From a virus, in the IMG/VR virus record IMGVR_UViG_3300025450_000123, positions 1 to 23,871 of that record: a stretch of DNA of 23,871 nt; one strand, written 5' to 3'. Under the pieces are notes generated by a model. That model did not search any database. It had not been told where the DNA came from and worked only from the letters and a program-made list of their open reading frames with translations. Made by a program: the position numbers and the translations under genes. How positions within the stretch are numbered: position 1 is the first letter of the stretch; each line of letters starts with the position of its first letter. Below are positions 13,025-18,528 of the stretch, in pieces.

Positions 13025-13087
13025 AATTACTTCTGGTATCCCTAGCCATAACTAAAGTGTTACAAATAGGGCTTCTTACAAGTAATT
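13025..13087. ncRNA. Candidate structured RNA or DNA cruciform
   Basis: Three nested pairings: AATTACTT/AAGTAATT (13025-13032 with 13080-13087), CCCTA/TAGGG (13040-13044 with 13067-13071) and an inner TAAC/GTTA. The element lies in gene-free DNA. Its strand is undetermined and no known RNA family is recognised. Confidence 0.35.
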
Positions 13088-13218
13088 TAGTAGGGGTTTT
13101 GGGAACAGAACGGAACTGTCAACGAGGAATTAGTCCATCAATGGAACCCTAATAATAATTGTTAAAGTCATCAATGTTGTTTATGCCCACATGCAAGTAG
13201 TAGGGAATGAACCGATAA

Positions 13219-13227
13219 TGGTAAAAT
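13219..13227 (+). promoter_or_regulatory. Extended -10 promoter giving a leaderless mRNA (HNH gene)
   Basis: TGG-TAAAAT (13219-13227) followed by 6 nt (13228-13233) and the ATG at 13234. No SD and no clear -35. Matches the layout at 6301-6309 and 18514-18522. Confidence 0.55.
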
Positions 13228-13233
13228 ATATTT

Positions 13234-13482
13234 ATGATAAAAAAACAAGGAAAAGTAGCACGCAAGACTAATGCTGCAGTAGCTAAATGGAGAAAGTTAA
13301 ATCCACCAAATCATCAGGGTTATTACATTTGTTACTTATGTCATAGATGGATACCTGCTAATGAAATGCAAGTAGAACATGTTAAATCCAAAGCTAGACA
13401 CCCAGACCTTAGAACCGACTTAGATAATTTACAACCTGCCTGTAGCTCATGTAATGCTAAAAAGGGCAGTCATGACGCATAA
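13234..13482 (+). CDS. HNH endonuclease (82 aa)
   Basis: A basic N-terminus is followed by YYICYLCHRWIPANEMQVEH, then LDNLQPACSSCNAKKG. This is a compact HNH/beta-beta-alpha-metal fold with two CxxC zinc pairs (CYLC, CSSC), the EH dyad and the N in DNLQPAC, and the terminal NAKKG helix. Such proteins nick or cut DNA; in phages they serve packaging or homing. Here it is far from terS/terL. The start fits the leaderless promoter. The ATG of the next gene lies inside its last codons. Confidence 0.85.
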   Translation: MIKKQGKVARKTNAAVAKWRKLNPPNHQGYYICYLCHRWIPANEMQVEHVKSKARHPDLRTDLDNLQPACSSCNAKKGSHDA

Positions 13483-13597
13483 ACGTAAAAAGACCTGCGT
13501 AAAGTGTTTAAAATTAATTGTAATCTATTGGGAAGATGACAAGGCTTTTGTGGAGAAAATTCTATGTGATGATTGTGCTATAATGCTTATGAAGTAA
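13472..13597 (+). CDS. Small zinc-ribbon protein (41 aa)
   Basis: Begins MTHKRKKTCVKCLKL and later has ILCDDCAIML: two CxxC pairs about 20 residues apart. SD AAGGG is 5 nt before the ATG, which overlaps the HNH stop region, so the two are co-expressed. Nucleic acid binding is likely but unproved. Confidence 0.6.
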   Translation: MTHKRKKTCVKCLKLIVIYWEDDKAFVEKILCDDCAIMLMK

Positions 13598-13729
13598 CCT
13601 AACTTACTTAGCACAACCCTCTACGATAATTACATCTTACACAACTACAGCTGGTTAGGCAGCCTTGATAAACTTCAAAGGAAATGCTAGAATAACAAAT
13701 GAGTTATTTGGCGTTTCCAACAACTCTTC
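13598..13729 (+). other. Non-coding, apparently structured stretch
   Basis: Contains CCTAAC near 13600 pairing with GTTAGG near 13660, the hairpin AATAAC-AAATGA-GTTATT (13691-13708) and the competing hairpin of about 10 bp at 13701-13726 (GAGTTATTTGG with CCAACAACTC). It does not fold as a recognisable tRNA. It may be the 3' UTR of the HNH transcript or a processed RNA. Confidence 0.35.
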
Positions 13730-13756
13730 AGACCCTCCAAAACCGAGGGTCTTTTA
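13730..13756 (+). terminator. Strong intrinsic terminator after HNH/zinc-ribbon genes
   Basis: Perfect 8-bp stem AGACCCTC/GAGGGTCT with a 7-nt loop and a short T-run. Confidence 0.88.
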
Positions 13757-13758
13757 TG

Positions 13759-13787
13759 TTGACAAAGCTTTTTTTATGATTTATATT
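13759..13787 (+). promoter_or_regulatory. Early-type promoter, plus strand
   Basis: TTGACA (13759-13764), 17-nt spacer, TATATT (13782-13787). It sits right after the terminator and drives the 63-aa membrane protein. Confidence 0.75.
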
Positions 13788-13805
13788 ACTTATGTCAATA
13801 AAAGA

Positions 13806-13817
13806 AAGGAAACGCTT
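13806..13817 (+). promoter_or_regulatory. Leader hairpin with GAAACG loop, overlapping the SD
   Basis: AAG-GAAACG-CTT just before the ATG at 13820; only 3 bp of stem. Third copy of the GAAACG element in an early leader. Confidence 0.4.
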
Positions 13818-13819
13818 AA

Positions 13820-14011
13820 ATGACAAAAAAAGAACCTAAGGTATACGAAACAAGTAAATTAAACATACCTAAGATACTTGCATATATTGCATTGGTAATA
13901 TGTGCCATTATTGGTATTAAAACGCTTCTAAACAGTCGTAATGAGGCCGTAGCATATGTATTTTCAGTAATCATAACGCTCTTAATAGTTCACACTATCC
14001 TAAATGAGTGA
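13820..14011 (+). CDS. Two-pass membrane protein (63 aa)
   Basis: Polar N-terminus MTKKEPKVYETSKLNIPK, hydrophobic segments at about residues 19-36 and 45-61, and a short loop between (LLNSRNEAVA). SD AAAGGA is embedded in the GAAACG hairpin. An early membrane protein could act in superinfection exclusion, but there is no homology evidence. Confidence 0.7.
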   Translation: MTKKEPKVYETSKLNIPKILAYIALVICAIIGIKTLLNSRNEAVAYVFSVIITLLIVHTILNE

Positions 14012-14069
14012 TATAGCCTTTTTTCTAGTAGCTTTGATTTGGCTAGTATCAAAGTTCACAAAACGATAA
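14004..14069 (+). CDS. Possible 21-aa hydrophobic peptide
   Basis: Reads MSDIAFFLVALIWLVSKFTK, then R and stop. The start overlaps the end of the 63-aa gene; there is no SD, so expression would need coupling. Confidence 0.35.
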   Translation: MSDIAFFLVALIWLVSKFTKR

Positions 14070-14070
14070 A

Positions 14071-14079
14071 TGTTATAAT
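14071..14079 (+). promoter_or_regulatory. Extended -10 promoter upstream of the 43-aa gene
   Basis: TGT-TATAAT (14071-14079), no good -35. The predicted start near 14086 gives a leader of about 35 nt carrying the SD and hairpin. Confidence 0.45.
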
Positions 14080-14093
14080 AGTAATGTTCAAAA

Positions 14094-14120
14094 GGAGAAC
14101 AGTGCTTTTAAAGCACACCC
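14094..14120 (+). promoter_or_regulatory. Split ribosome binding site bridged by a hairpin
   Basis: SD GGAG (14094-14097) is 23 nt from the ATG at 14121, too far to work directly. The near-perfect palindrome GTGCTTTTAAAGCAC (14102-14116) lies between; folding it leaves AACA plus ACCC, an effective spacing of 8 nt. Phage T4 gene 25 is a known case of this design. Confidence 0.55.
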
Positions 14121-14252
14121 ATGAAAACAATATATAACGTAGTCGGAGCAGTATTGGGCATCCAATTTGCTATAACTACTAAACAATATGATTCGATTGA
14201 TTTCAAACTATACTACGAAGCTTTACCATCAGAGAAACAATTTAGACGTTAG
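14121..14252 (+). CDS. Hypothetical protein with hairpin-bridged RBS (43 aa)
   Basis: Begins MKTIYNVVGAVLGIQFAITT and ends ALPSEKQFRR. The N-terminus is mildly hydrophobic. It overlaps the end of the convergent metallophosphoesterase gene by 11 nt. No family is recognised. A competing reading is an 11-aa GTG-started peptide at 14102 using the same SD. Confidence 0.5.
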   Translation: MKTIYNVVGAVLGIQFAITTKQYDSIDFKLYYEALPSEKQFRR

Positions 14253-15534
14253 GAATATACAATTTACCATTAAATCGGGTTTCATATCCGTTATGGGTCT
14301 GTATAGTTATTTGCTGTGTGTCAAATGGAGCATCGCCTTCTTGGTAATACACAGCTCCTAGCCCTTGTTGCCAGTTTTCCCAGGCTTGGACAGGCATATC
14401 GGTCATTTCATCAACTCCAGAGCCATAAGAAGGTACAGCACCGTCTATGCGTGCTAGACAGCCAAATGATTGAGCTATGATAAACCTAGCACCTGAATAG
14501 TTGTGTGCAGTCCTTGCTGCGTACTCGTGTCTGTGAACGTGTCCAAATAAGGTAGAAGTTTCTTCATCTTTTACTATAGCGGCTGCTGTCTTACCAGCTG
14601 GTCGGACAACGTGTCCATGTATAGCTTTTAATCTTTGGTTAATCCAATATTCATTCGCTGGATACCCAGAACGATATTCACAATCTACATCTGCTAAGTT
14701 AAGTAAGAAAGGAATGGTAAGAACTCTCTCAGTAGTGCCTGCTTGTCGCACTCCGTAAAGCTTCTCAGCGTATTGCATGATGTACTTGCTGAGTCGTAAT
14801 TCATGATTGCCTGCCAAATATACAATTTTAGTGTCTGGAGCATTAGCTCTAATTTGAGCAAGAAATTGATGCACATAATCTAGAGTTGCATTCAAAGTTT
14901 GTCCAAAGCTACTTTCTTGTGCATACCTACCAAATTGAGGAAGGTCTAGGTTATCTCCATTTAATATTACTTGGTCTGGTTTAGTATCTTTAATAATTTG
15001 AAGAGCAATGTCTAATGCTTTTGTATCGTGAAGTGGGTCAAGAGTACCGTCCTCGTAGCGTCTAAAACCTGCTTGTATATCTGGTAAAACTATAGCTAAT
15101 TTCTCGTTAGAAACCTTCTTGTTTGATTTAGTTGGTCGAATAATAACTGGTTTGGCTTGGGATATGAACATATCCTCAGTCAGGTCAGTAGGCTTTGGTA
15201 CATATTGAACGCTTACAAGGTCAGCTGTTTCAAACTCACCTTCTTCATTTTTCATGTATCCTTGATAAAGGTTTACTCTGTTTATTTTTAAAATATCGTT
15301 AGGGTCTATCCCACTACGCTCGAATAATTCAGCCAACTTATCTGTTTGAGGATTTCTTTTTTCTGGATTTCTTTCCATCTCTAATACCTTTCTAGCTTTA
15401 GCCTTGTATTTATTTCGAGTACGTCTTAATCCATCCCAATCAAGCCAATAGTAATATCGCTTTAATTCCTCATTACCCATTGTAAGAAGGCGTTTTAAAT
15501 CTTTGCCCTCCCATTTCACCTTATAAGGCTGCAT
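14242..15534 (-). CDS. Calcineurin-like metallophosphoesterase (430 aa)
   Basis: Metal-ligand motifs appear in order: PDIQ (residues 151-154; the usual DxH is DxQ here), GDNLD (193-197), GNHE (242-245), HGH (306-308) and GHVHR (331-335). Such enzymes hydrolyse phosphodiesters with a two-metal centre; phage members may be DNA nucleases or cyclic-nucleotide or RNA-end phosphatases, and the substrate cannot be told. About 140 N-terminal residues, basic and helical, precede the catalytic domain and may bind nucleic acid. AAAGGG is only 3-4 nt before the ATG. It is the last gene of the lysis operon. Confidence 0.85.
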   Translation of the reverse strand: MQPYKVKWEGKDLKRLLTMGNEELKRYYYWLDWDGLRRTRNKYKAKARKVLEMERNPEKRNPQTDKLAELFERSGIDPNDILKINRVNLYQGYMKNEEGEFETADLVSVQYVPKPTDLTEDMFISQAKPVIIRPTKSNKKVSNEKLAIVLPDIQAGFRRYEDGTLDPLHDTKALDIALQIIKDTKPDQVILNGDNLDLPQFGRYAQESSFGQTLNATLDYVHQFLAQIRANAPDTKIVYLAGNHELRLSKYIMQYAEKLYGVRQAGTTERVLTIPFLLNLADVDCEYRSGYPANEYWINQRLKAIHGHVVRPAGKTAAAIVKDEETSTLFGHVHRHEYAARTAHNYSGARFIIAQSFGCLARIDGAVPSYGSGVDEMTDMPVQAWENWQQGLGAVYYQEGDAPFDTQQITIQTHNGYETRFNGKLYIPNV

Positions 15535-15554
15535 AGACCCTTTCGATTGTTAAT

Positions 15555-15773
15555 TTATAGTGTTGTACAAATACTCTTTACAACTGTCACTGCCGCTGCG
15601 ATACCAGCTCCTGCTGCAGCTACTAATGCTGCCTTGCTTAGCTTATTTGGTTGTATTTGCCATGCAGCAAAGAACGAACCAGCAAAAGCTGAAACTACTA
15701 CCCAAGCATCATGTTGAAGTTGTTTTTTGGTTGGAGCTGAGAAGCTCACTACGGATTTTAGTTTGTTAAACAT
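15555..15773 (-). CDS. Two-TM holin-like protein (72 aa)
   Basis: After a basic N-terminus there are two hydrophobic segments: AWVVVSAFAGSFFAAW (about 23-38) and AALVAAAGAGIAAAVTVV (about 48-65). Size and topology suit a holin, which forms the membrane lesion at lysis, but two other membrane candidates are in the same operon. SD AGGAG is 2-5 nt from the ATG. Confidence 0.6.
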   Translation of the reverse strand: MFNKLKSVVSFSAPTKKQLQHDAWVVVSAFAGSFFAAWQIQPNKLSKAALVAAAGAGIAAAVTVVKSICTTL

Positions 15774-15782
15774 AACTCCTCC

Positions 15783-16376
15783 TTATTTAGTTTGTTGCTT
15801 TCCTACAAGATGTTCTACATCTAGTTCTGTTGAGAACCTTAGTAAATTAGTCTTGTTTGAGGAAACGAATAAAGTGTTATTTTGGGCTTTAAAACCCTTA
15901 GGATTGGAAACATCTGATTTTAAGCTTATACCTGTACCTTCGCCACTGCTGGACCAATTAGTGCTACCTTCAAAATATAGTCCTTGAGAAGCTAATACTC
16001 CGCCTTTAGTGTGAGATATTTGATGTGTCTTGGACTCACACACTACAAAAGAGTTTGCAAAGTCAGCAGGGTCTTGTTGTTGGTCTGCTTCAATAATTTG
16101 TTTTTCGTGTACACCACCAGCTTGAGATTTATCTAACGTGACCTGAACATGTACACTGGGGTCTTTAAAAAGGTTTAGAATATCTTGATTAAGTTCTTCA
16201 TCGTCAAAACCAAACATATTCAATTTTAGACTCAATTTTTCATTAGTTAAAAGATAATGAAGTATTCCATGTACATCATCTCTACCTACATAAAATAAAT
16301 ATCCATCGCCATATCCAGGTGTCAGTTTACCTTCTGGTGTAAACTGTGCTAATTCCTGTAATTTAATGTCTTCCAT
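15783..16376 (-). CDS. Phospholipase D-like domain protein (197 aa)
   Basis: The C-terminal half has an HKD-type half-site: His122-x-Lys124 (SHTKGG), then GSTNWS (137-142), matching HxK...GSxN of Nuc-like PLD proteins. The usual Asp five residues after the Lys is Ala/Ser here. The N-terminal half (ILNLFKDPSVHVQVTLDK) fits the strand region that precedes the motif. One half-site implies a dimer if active. PLD-fold proteins cleave phosphodiesters in DNA or lipids. Between holin candidates and the endolysin, a role in envelope breakdown or as a nuclease is equally possible. Start by TAATG coupling; SD weak. Confidence 0.6.
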   Translation of the reverse strand: MEDIKLQELAQFTPEGKLTPGYGDGYLFYVGRDDVHGILHYLLTNEKLSLKLNMFGFDDEELNQDILNLFKDPSVHVQVTLDKSQAGGVHEKQIIEADQQQDPADFANSFVVCESKTHQISHTKGGVLASQGLYFEGSTNWSSSGEGTGISLKSDVSNPKGFKAQNNTLFVSSNKTNLLRFSTELDVEHLVGKQQTK

Positions 16377-16639
16377 TATTTGTCCAGTTTTTTATGCAAC
16401 TCGTCAATCTTATCGTGTAAATCACCATGAGATTTTTTCTGCAAAATTTCTTCTCTCAAGATTAGCAAAGCTACTACTGCGGAAGTCACATTAGTGTAAT
16501 TTCCACCAACTAATTCAATAATTGGCTTCTGGTAGGTCATTAAGACGACACCAAGAATAAGAAGAGCAACAATGTGCCATCTATTAACAGCATAAGTAAT
16601 AACCGCTGGAAATAATTTTTTATCAATGAATTTCCTCAT
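16376..16639 (-). CDS. Membrane protein with C-terminal coiled coil, holin candidate (87 aa)
   Basis: Hydrophobic segments at about residues 21-36 (WHIVALLILGVVLMTY) and 50-62 (VTSAVVALLILRE), then a charged helix ending DLHDKIDELHKKLDK. Its start overlaps the endolysin stop by ATGA, so endolysin and this gene are coupled. That adjacency makes it the best holin candidate of the three, though topology alone cannot settle it. Confidence 0.6.
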   Translation of the reverse strand: MRKFIDKKLFPAVITYAVNRWHIVALLILGVVLMTYQKPIIELVGGNYTNVTSAVVALLILREEILQKKSHGDLHDKIDELHKKLDK

Positions 16640-17493
16640 TGTTTCTTCACTTTAATATCAAAGAAATATAGAATTGCATTCCATATTCTCTTAATGATGT
16701 TTCCGTTTAACGGTTTAGTGACAGTAAGACTAATTGCTCCAGTTGATGGTGTTGGTAGTACAGGTGGTTTAGGTAGAACAGGAGGAACTACTGGAGGAAC
16801 TACAGGTGGTGTAACAACAGGAGGTTCAGGCACAACTGGTGGTTGAACAATTGGTGGTTCAACAGGTTTAGGTGGTTCAGGAGCAACTACAGGAGCGTGG
16901 TAACCATACTTGTTCCAAGTAGCTATGTCATAGTACCACGCATCTAGGTCAACGTTACCAGCTATGCCAGGAACGCTTCCACCAGATGTGTACTGGTGCA
17001 TGATATAAGGATATTTAACAGGTAAATCAGCGTTAGGGTCTTGTCCATACCAAGCTACCCATACTCCACAATTGTTAGTTACTGGTGACCAGTCTTGTGA
17101 GTTTAGTGTAGAACCATTCATATAAATCATTGGCCATACACCAGCTAGTTCGTGAACTTTGTTTACAAAAGCAGAACACCATCCAACTGGGTCTGGGTGT
17201 TGAATTTCCCAATCAAGAACAAATACATCGTTTTCTTCAAATGGTTGCATTCCTCTTACAAAGTATTCAGCTTCTGCGTTAGGGTCTTGTCCTCCTGCAA
17301 AGTGATAACCACCTACTGAGAATCCATTTGCTTTTGCACCATTGTAGTTTTGATTTGCTTTTGAGTCGTAATAGAACCCATCATCTCCACCACTTATTTT
17401 AATAACTGCAATTTCATAACCAGCACCCTTTACAGCTGACCAATTAATTTCACCTTGCCATCTACTGACATCTAGTGCGTTGATATAAGACAT
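16636..17493 (-). CDS. Endolysin, GH25 muramidase with Pro-rich linker and C-terminal hydrophobic helix (285 aa)
   Basis: Residues 1-190 are a GH25 (Chalaropsis-type) lysozyme, which cuts the MurNAc-GlcNAc bond of peptidoglycan. Motifs: ALDVSRWQG (Asp8), VLDWEIQ (Asp94, Glu96 as general acid), and GNVDLDAWYY near 179-188. Residues about 200-250 are Pro/Val repeats (EPPKP, PPVVPEPP). The tail is GNIIKRIWNAILYFFDIKVK, a hydrophobic amphipathic helix with basic ends instead of a known wall-binding domain. No signal peptide is seen, so export depends on a holin. SD AAAGGAG is well placed. Confidence 0.92.
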   Translation of the reverse strand: MSYINALDVSRWQGEINWSAVKGAGYEIAVIKISGGDDGFYYDSKANQNYNGAKANGFSVGGYHFAGGQDPNAEAEYFVRGMQPFEENDVFVLDWEIQHPDPVGWCSAFVNKVHELAGVWPMIYMNGSTLNSQDWSPVTNNCGVWVAWYGQDPNADLPVKYPYIMHQYTSGGSVPGIAGNVDLDAWYYDIATWNKYGYHAPVVAPEPPKPVEPPIVQPPVVPEPPVVTPPVVPPVVPPVLPKPPVLPTPSTGAISLTVTKPLNGNIIKRIWNAILYFFDIKVKKQ

Positions 17494-17503
17494 AATATCT
17501 CCT

Positions 17504-17689
17504 TTACTTTTTAATTAGTAGGAATGTCGCTATCATTGTTCCTGCAGCAACAATTCCACCTATAACCATTTTAACGGCGTTATATTCTCTGCGAGTAACA
17601 AACTTTTCATCAAGGTTGTCTATTCGCTCCATTATTTTGTCAAGTTTGTCTTCCAGTTTAGCTAACCATTCCTTTTCTCGAACTGTCAT
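17504..17689 (-). CDS. Coiled-coil plus C-terminal TM protein, XhlA-like (61 aa)
   Basis: The N-terminal two thirds is a charged helix (LAKLEDKLDKIMERIDNLDE) and the end is a TM segment (MVIGGIVAAGTMIATFLLIK). This layout is that of the haemolysin XhlA family, lysis accessory proteins encoded beside endolysin genes. SD GGG is suitably spaced, and the ATG overlaps the DUF6496-like gene stop. Confidence 0.7.
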   Translation of the reverse strand: MTVREKEWLAKLEDKLDKIMERIDNLDEKFVTRREYNAVKMVIGGIVAAGTMIATFLLIKK

Positions 17690-17892
17690 TTCTTGCCCTT
17701 TCGAGCTTGATTCAATGCAATTGCGATAGCTTGCTTTTGATTCTTAACTAAAGGTCCTTTCTTTGAGCCACTATGTAATTGACCTTTACCAAATTCACTC
17801 ATCACTTTAGAAACTTTAGATTTACCATACATAGGTTTCTTGGATTTAAATTTAGGGTGTGACCGACCCATTAAGCTTTTAACGGTACTCAT
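17686..17892 (-). CDS. DUF6496-like small basic protein (68 aa)
   Basis: The C-terminal half, EFGKGQLHSGSKKGPLVKNQ then KQAIAIALNQARKGKK, matches my memory of DUF6496 ('EFKxGxLxSGSGKKVxxxKQAIAIALSEA'), a small basic phage protein of unknown role. The N-terminus is basic as well. Its ATG overlaps the stop of the 33-aa gene. DNA binding or virion packaging is plausible from charge only. Confidence 0.75.
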   Translation of the reverse strand: MSTVKSLMGRSHPKFKSKKPMYGKSKVSKVMSEFGKGQLHSGSKKGPLVKNQKQAIAIALNQARKGKK

Positions 17893-17990
17893 GCTGAGAT
17901 ACCTCCGTTATAACCGCCCATACCATTAGATACAGAACCGCCTTTTTGCTTTTTCTTACCCTTCTTAATTAAATCCTTAACAAGACTCAT
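17889..17990 (-). CDS. Basic Gly-rich micro-protein (33 aa)
   Basis: Begins MSLVKDLIKKGKKKQKGGSV and ends GGYNGGISA. SD GGAGG is 6 nt upstream; the start overlaps the previous stop (TAATG) and its stop overlaps the next start (ATGA). The 'VKDLIKKG' opening resembles 'VKDLMKMK' of the neighbouring Cys-rich peptide, suggesting a shared origin of the N-termini. Confidence 0.6.
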   Translation of the reverse strand: MSLVKDLIKKGKKKQKGGSVSNGMGGYNGGISA

Positions 17991-18109
17991 TATTTGCCTC
18001 CACACTTTTTACAATCACAATTGCAATTCTTGCCCATCATTTTAGCCTTTTTGCATTTGTCACAATTGCATTTGCATTTCATTTTCATTAAATCTTTAAC
18101 TTTTTTCAT
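17990..18109 (-). CDS. Cys/Lys-rich metal-binding-type micro-protein (39 aa)
   Basis: Two related modules, CKCNCDKCKK and CNCDCKKCGG, hold eight Cys among 39 residues, the rest being mainly Lys and Asn/Asp. This resembles metallothionein-like or zinc-knot spacing but matches no family I recognise. SD AGGAG lies 6-7 nt upstream, and both ends overlap neighbours by TAATG. Metal or nucleic acid binding is inferred from composition. Confidence 0.6.
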   Translation of the reverse strand: MKKVKDLMKMKCKCNCDKCKKAKMMGKNCNCDCKKCGGK

Positions 18110-18402
18110 TACTTGCTCCTCATGCTTTGTAAGGTATTCCAGACATTGGCAATAGTCTTTTTAGATTGTACTCGTTCTGCAACATCTTTTTTGTGATTTT
18201 TGATGTGAGATTCGTTATAGCTCATAGATTTTTTATTACCCATTTTTTTTGCTTTAGCTTTTTGCTTAATGTGTTCTTTAATTTTGGTTTGTTCCAATTT
18301 TAAAGTTCGGTCTAAATGGCTTTTAGCAAGCACAGCGTCTTCTTTAGTAGGTGGGATTACGCCATGATATCCATTGTTTTTGACTAATGCTTTGACTTTC
18401 AT
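18109..18402 (-). CDS. Basic helical protein, first gene of lysis operon (97 aa)
   Basis: Begins MKVKALVKNNGYHGVIPPTK and is then Lys-rich and helical (IKEHIKQKAKAKKMGNKK). No family is recognised. The frame extends upstream to 18510 through the terminator, but the ATG at 18402 with AAAGGA is the only sensible start. It lies directly after late leader C, so its expression needs read-through of that terminator. Confidence 0.65.
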   Translation of the reverse strand: MKVKALVKNNGYHGVIPPTKEDAVLAKSHLDRTLKLEQTKIKEHIKQKAKAKKMGNKKSMSYNESHIKNHKKDVAERVQSKKTIANVWNTLQSMRSK

Positions 18403-18417
18403 ATATTCCTTTAAATT

Positions 18418-18440
18418 AAAAAAAGCCCTGCTGAGGGGCT
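18418..18440 (-). terminator. Intrinsic terminator in lysis-operon leader
   Basis: Stem AGCCC/GGGCT with a 7-nt loop and a seven-T run on the minus strand, just before the SD of the first gene. Confidence 0.75.
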
Positions 18441-18491
18441 TAGCTTGATTGCCTATAACCGAATTATATCTCAATCTTGCAAAATAAACAA
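18418..18491 (-). promoter_or_regulatory. Late leader C: promoter followed at once by a terminator, upstream of lysis operon
   Basis: Minus strand -35 TTGTTT (18486-18491), 17 nt, -10 TATAAT (18463-18468), 8 nt, box AGGCAATCAA (18445-18454), stem AGCCC/GGGCT (18424-18440) and seven Ts (18418-18424). The adjacent upstream gene here is divergent, so the terminator does not serve a neighbouring minus-strand gene; it belongs to the leader. Confidence 0.7.
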
Positions 18492-18494
18492 TCA

Positions 18495-18522
18495 TTGAAA
18501 CAAAAGGCAATTGTGATAAAAT
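18495..18522 (+). promoter_or_regulatory. groESL promoter, leaderless, divergent from lysis promoter
   Basis: TTGAAA (18495-18500), 16-nt spacer, extended -10 TGA-TAAAAT (18514-18522), 6 nt, ATG at 18529. Its -35 lies 3 bp from the -35 of leader C on the other strand. Confidence 0.6.
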
Positions 18523-18528
18523 GTGGAT

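Larger units (their letters stand above)
12831..13233. other. Non-coding control region (403 nt)
   Basis: No credible gene on either strand. It holds a weak plus-strand promoter candidate (12858-12885), a terminator (12925-12950), a minus-strand promoter aimed at that terminator (12968-12996), a nested-stem structure (13025-13087) and the pentamer-like repeat GGAAC-AGAAC-GGAAC (13102-13116). It may contain an origin, a switch or ncRNA genes; the sequence alone does not decide. Confidence 0.5.

Noticed and set aside
12884-13045. 53-codon plus-strand ORF with AAGG before its ATG
   Set aside because: It runs through a terminator hairpin and a minus-strand promoter, has no protein-like pattern, and its ATG overlaps a -10 sequence.
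12831-13233. HEARO-type RNA beside the HNH gene
   Set aside because: HEARO elements accompany much longer HNH proteins; the 82-aa protein and this sequence do not fit any pattern I can recall.
13598-13729. tRNA or known ncRNA upstream of the strong terminator
   Set aside because: No cloverleaf, anticodon arm or T-loop consensus can be drawn.
14102-14137. 11-codon GTG-started leader peptide
   Set aside because: It overlaps the hairpin and uses the same SD at a short 4-nt spacing. Kept only as an alternative to the split-RBS reading.
18403-18510. N-terminal extension of the 97-aa gene to 18510
   Set aside because: It would translate through the leader terminator and upstream of the promoter start site.
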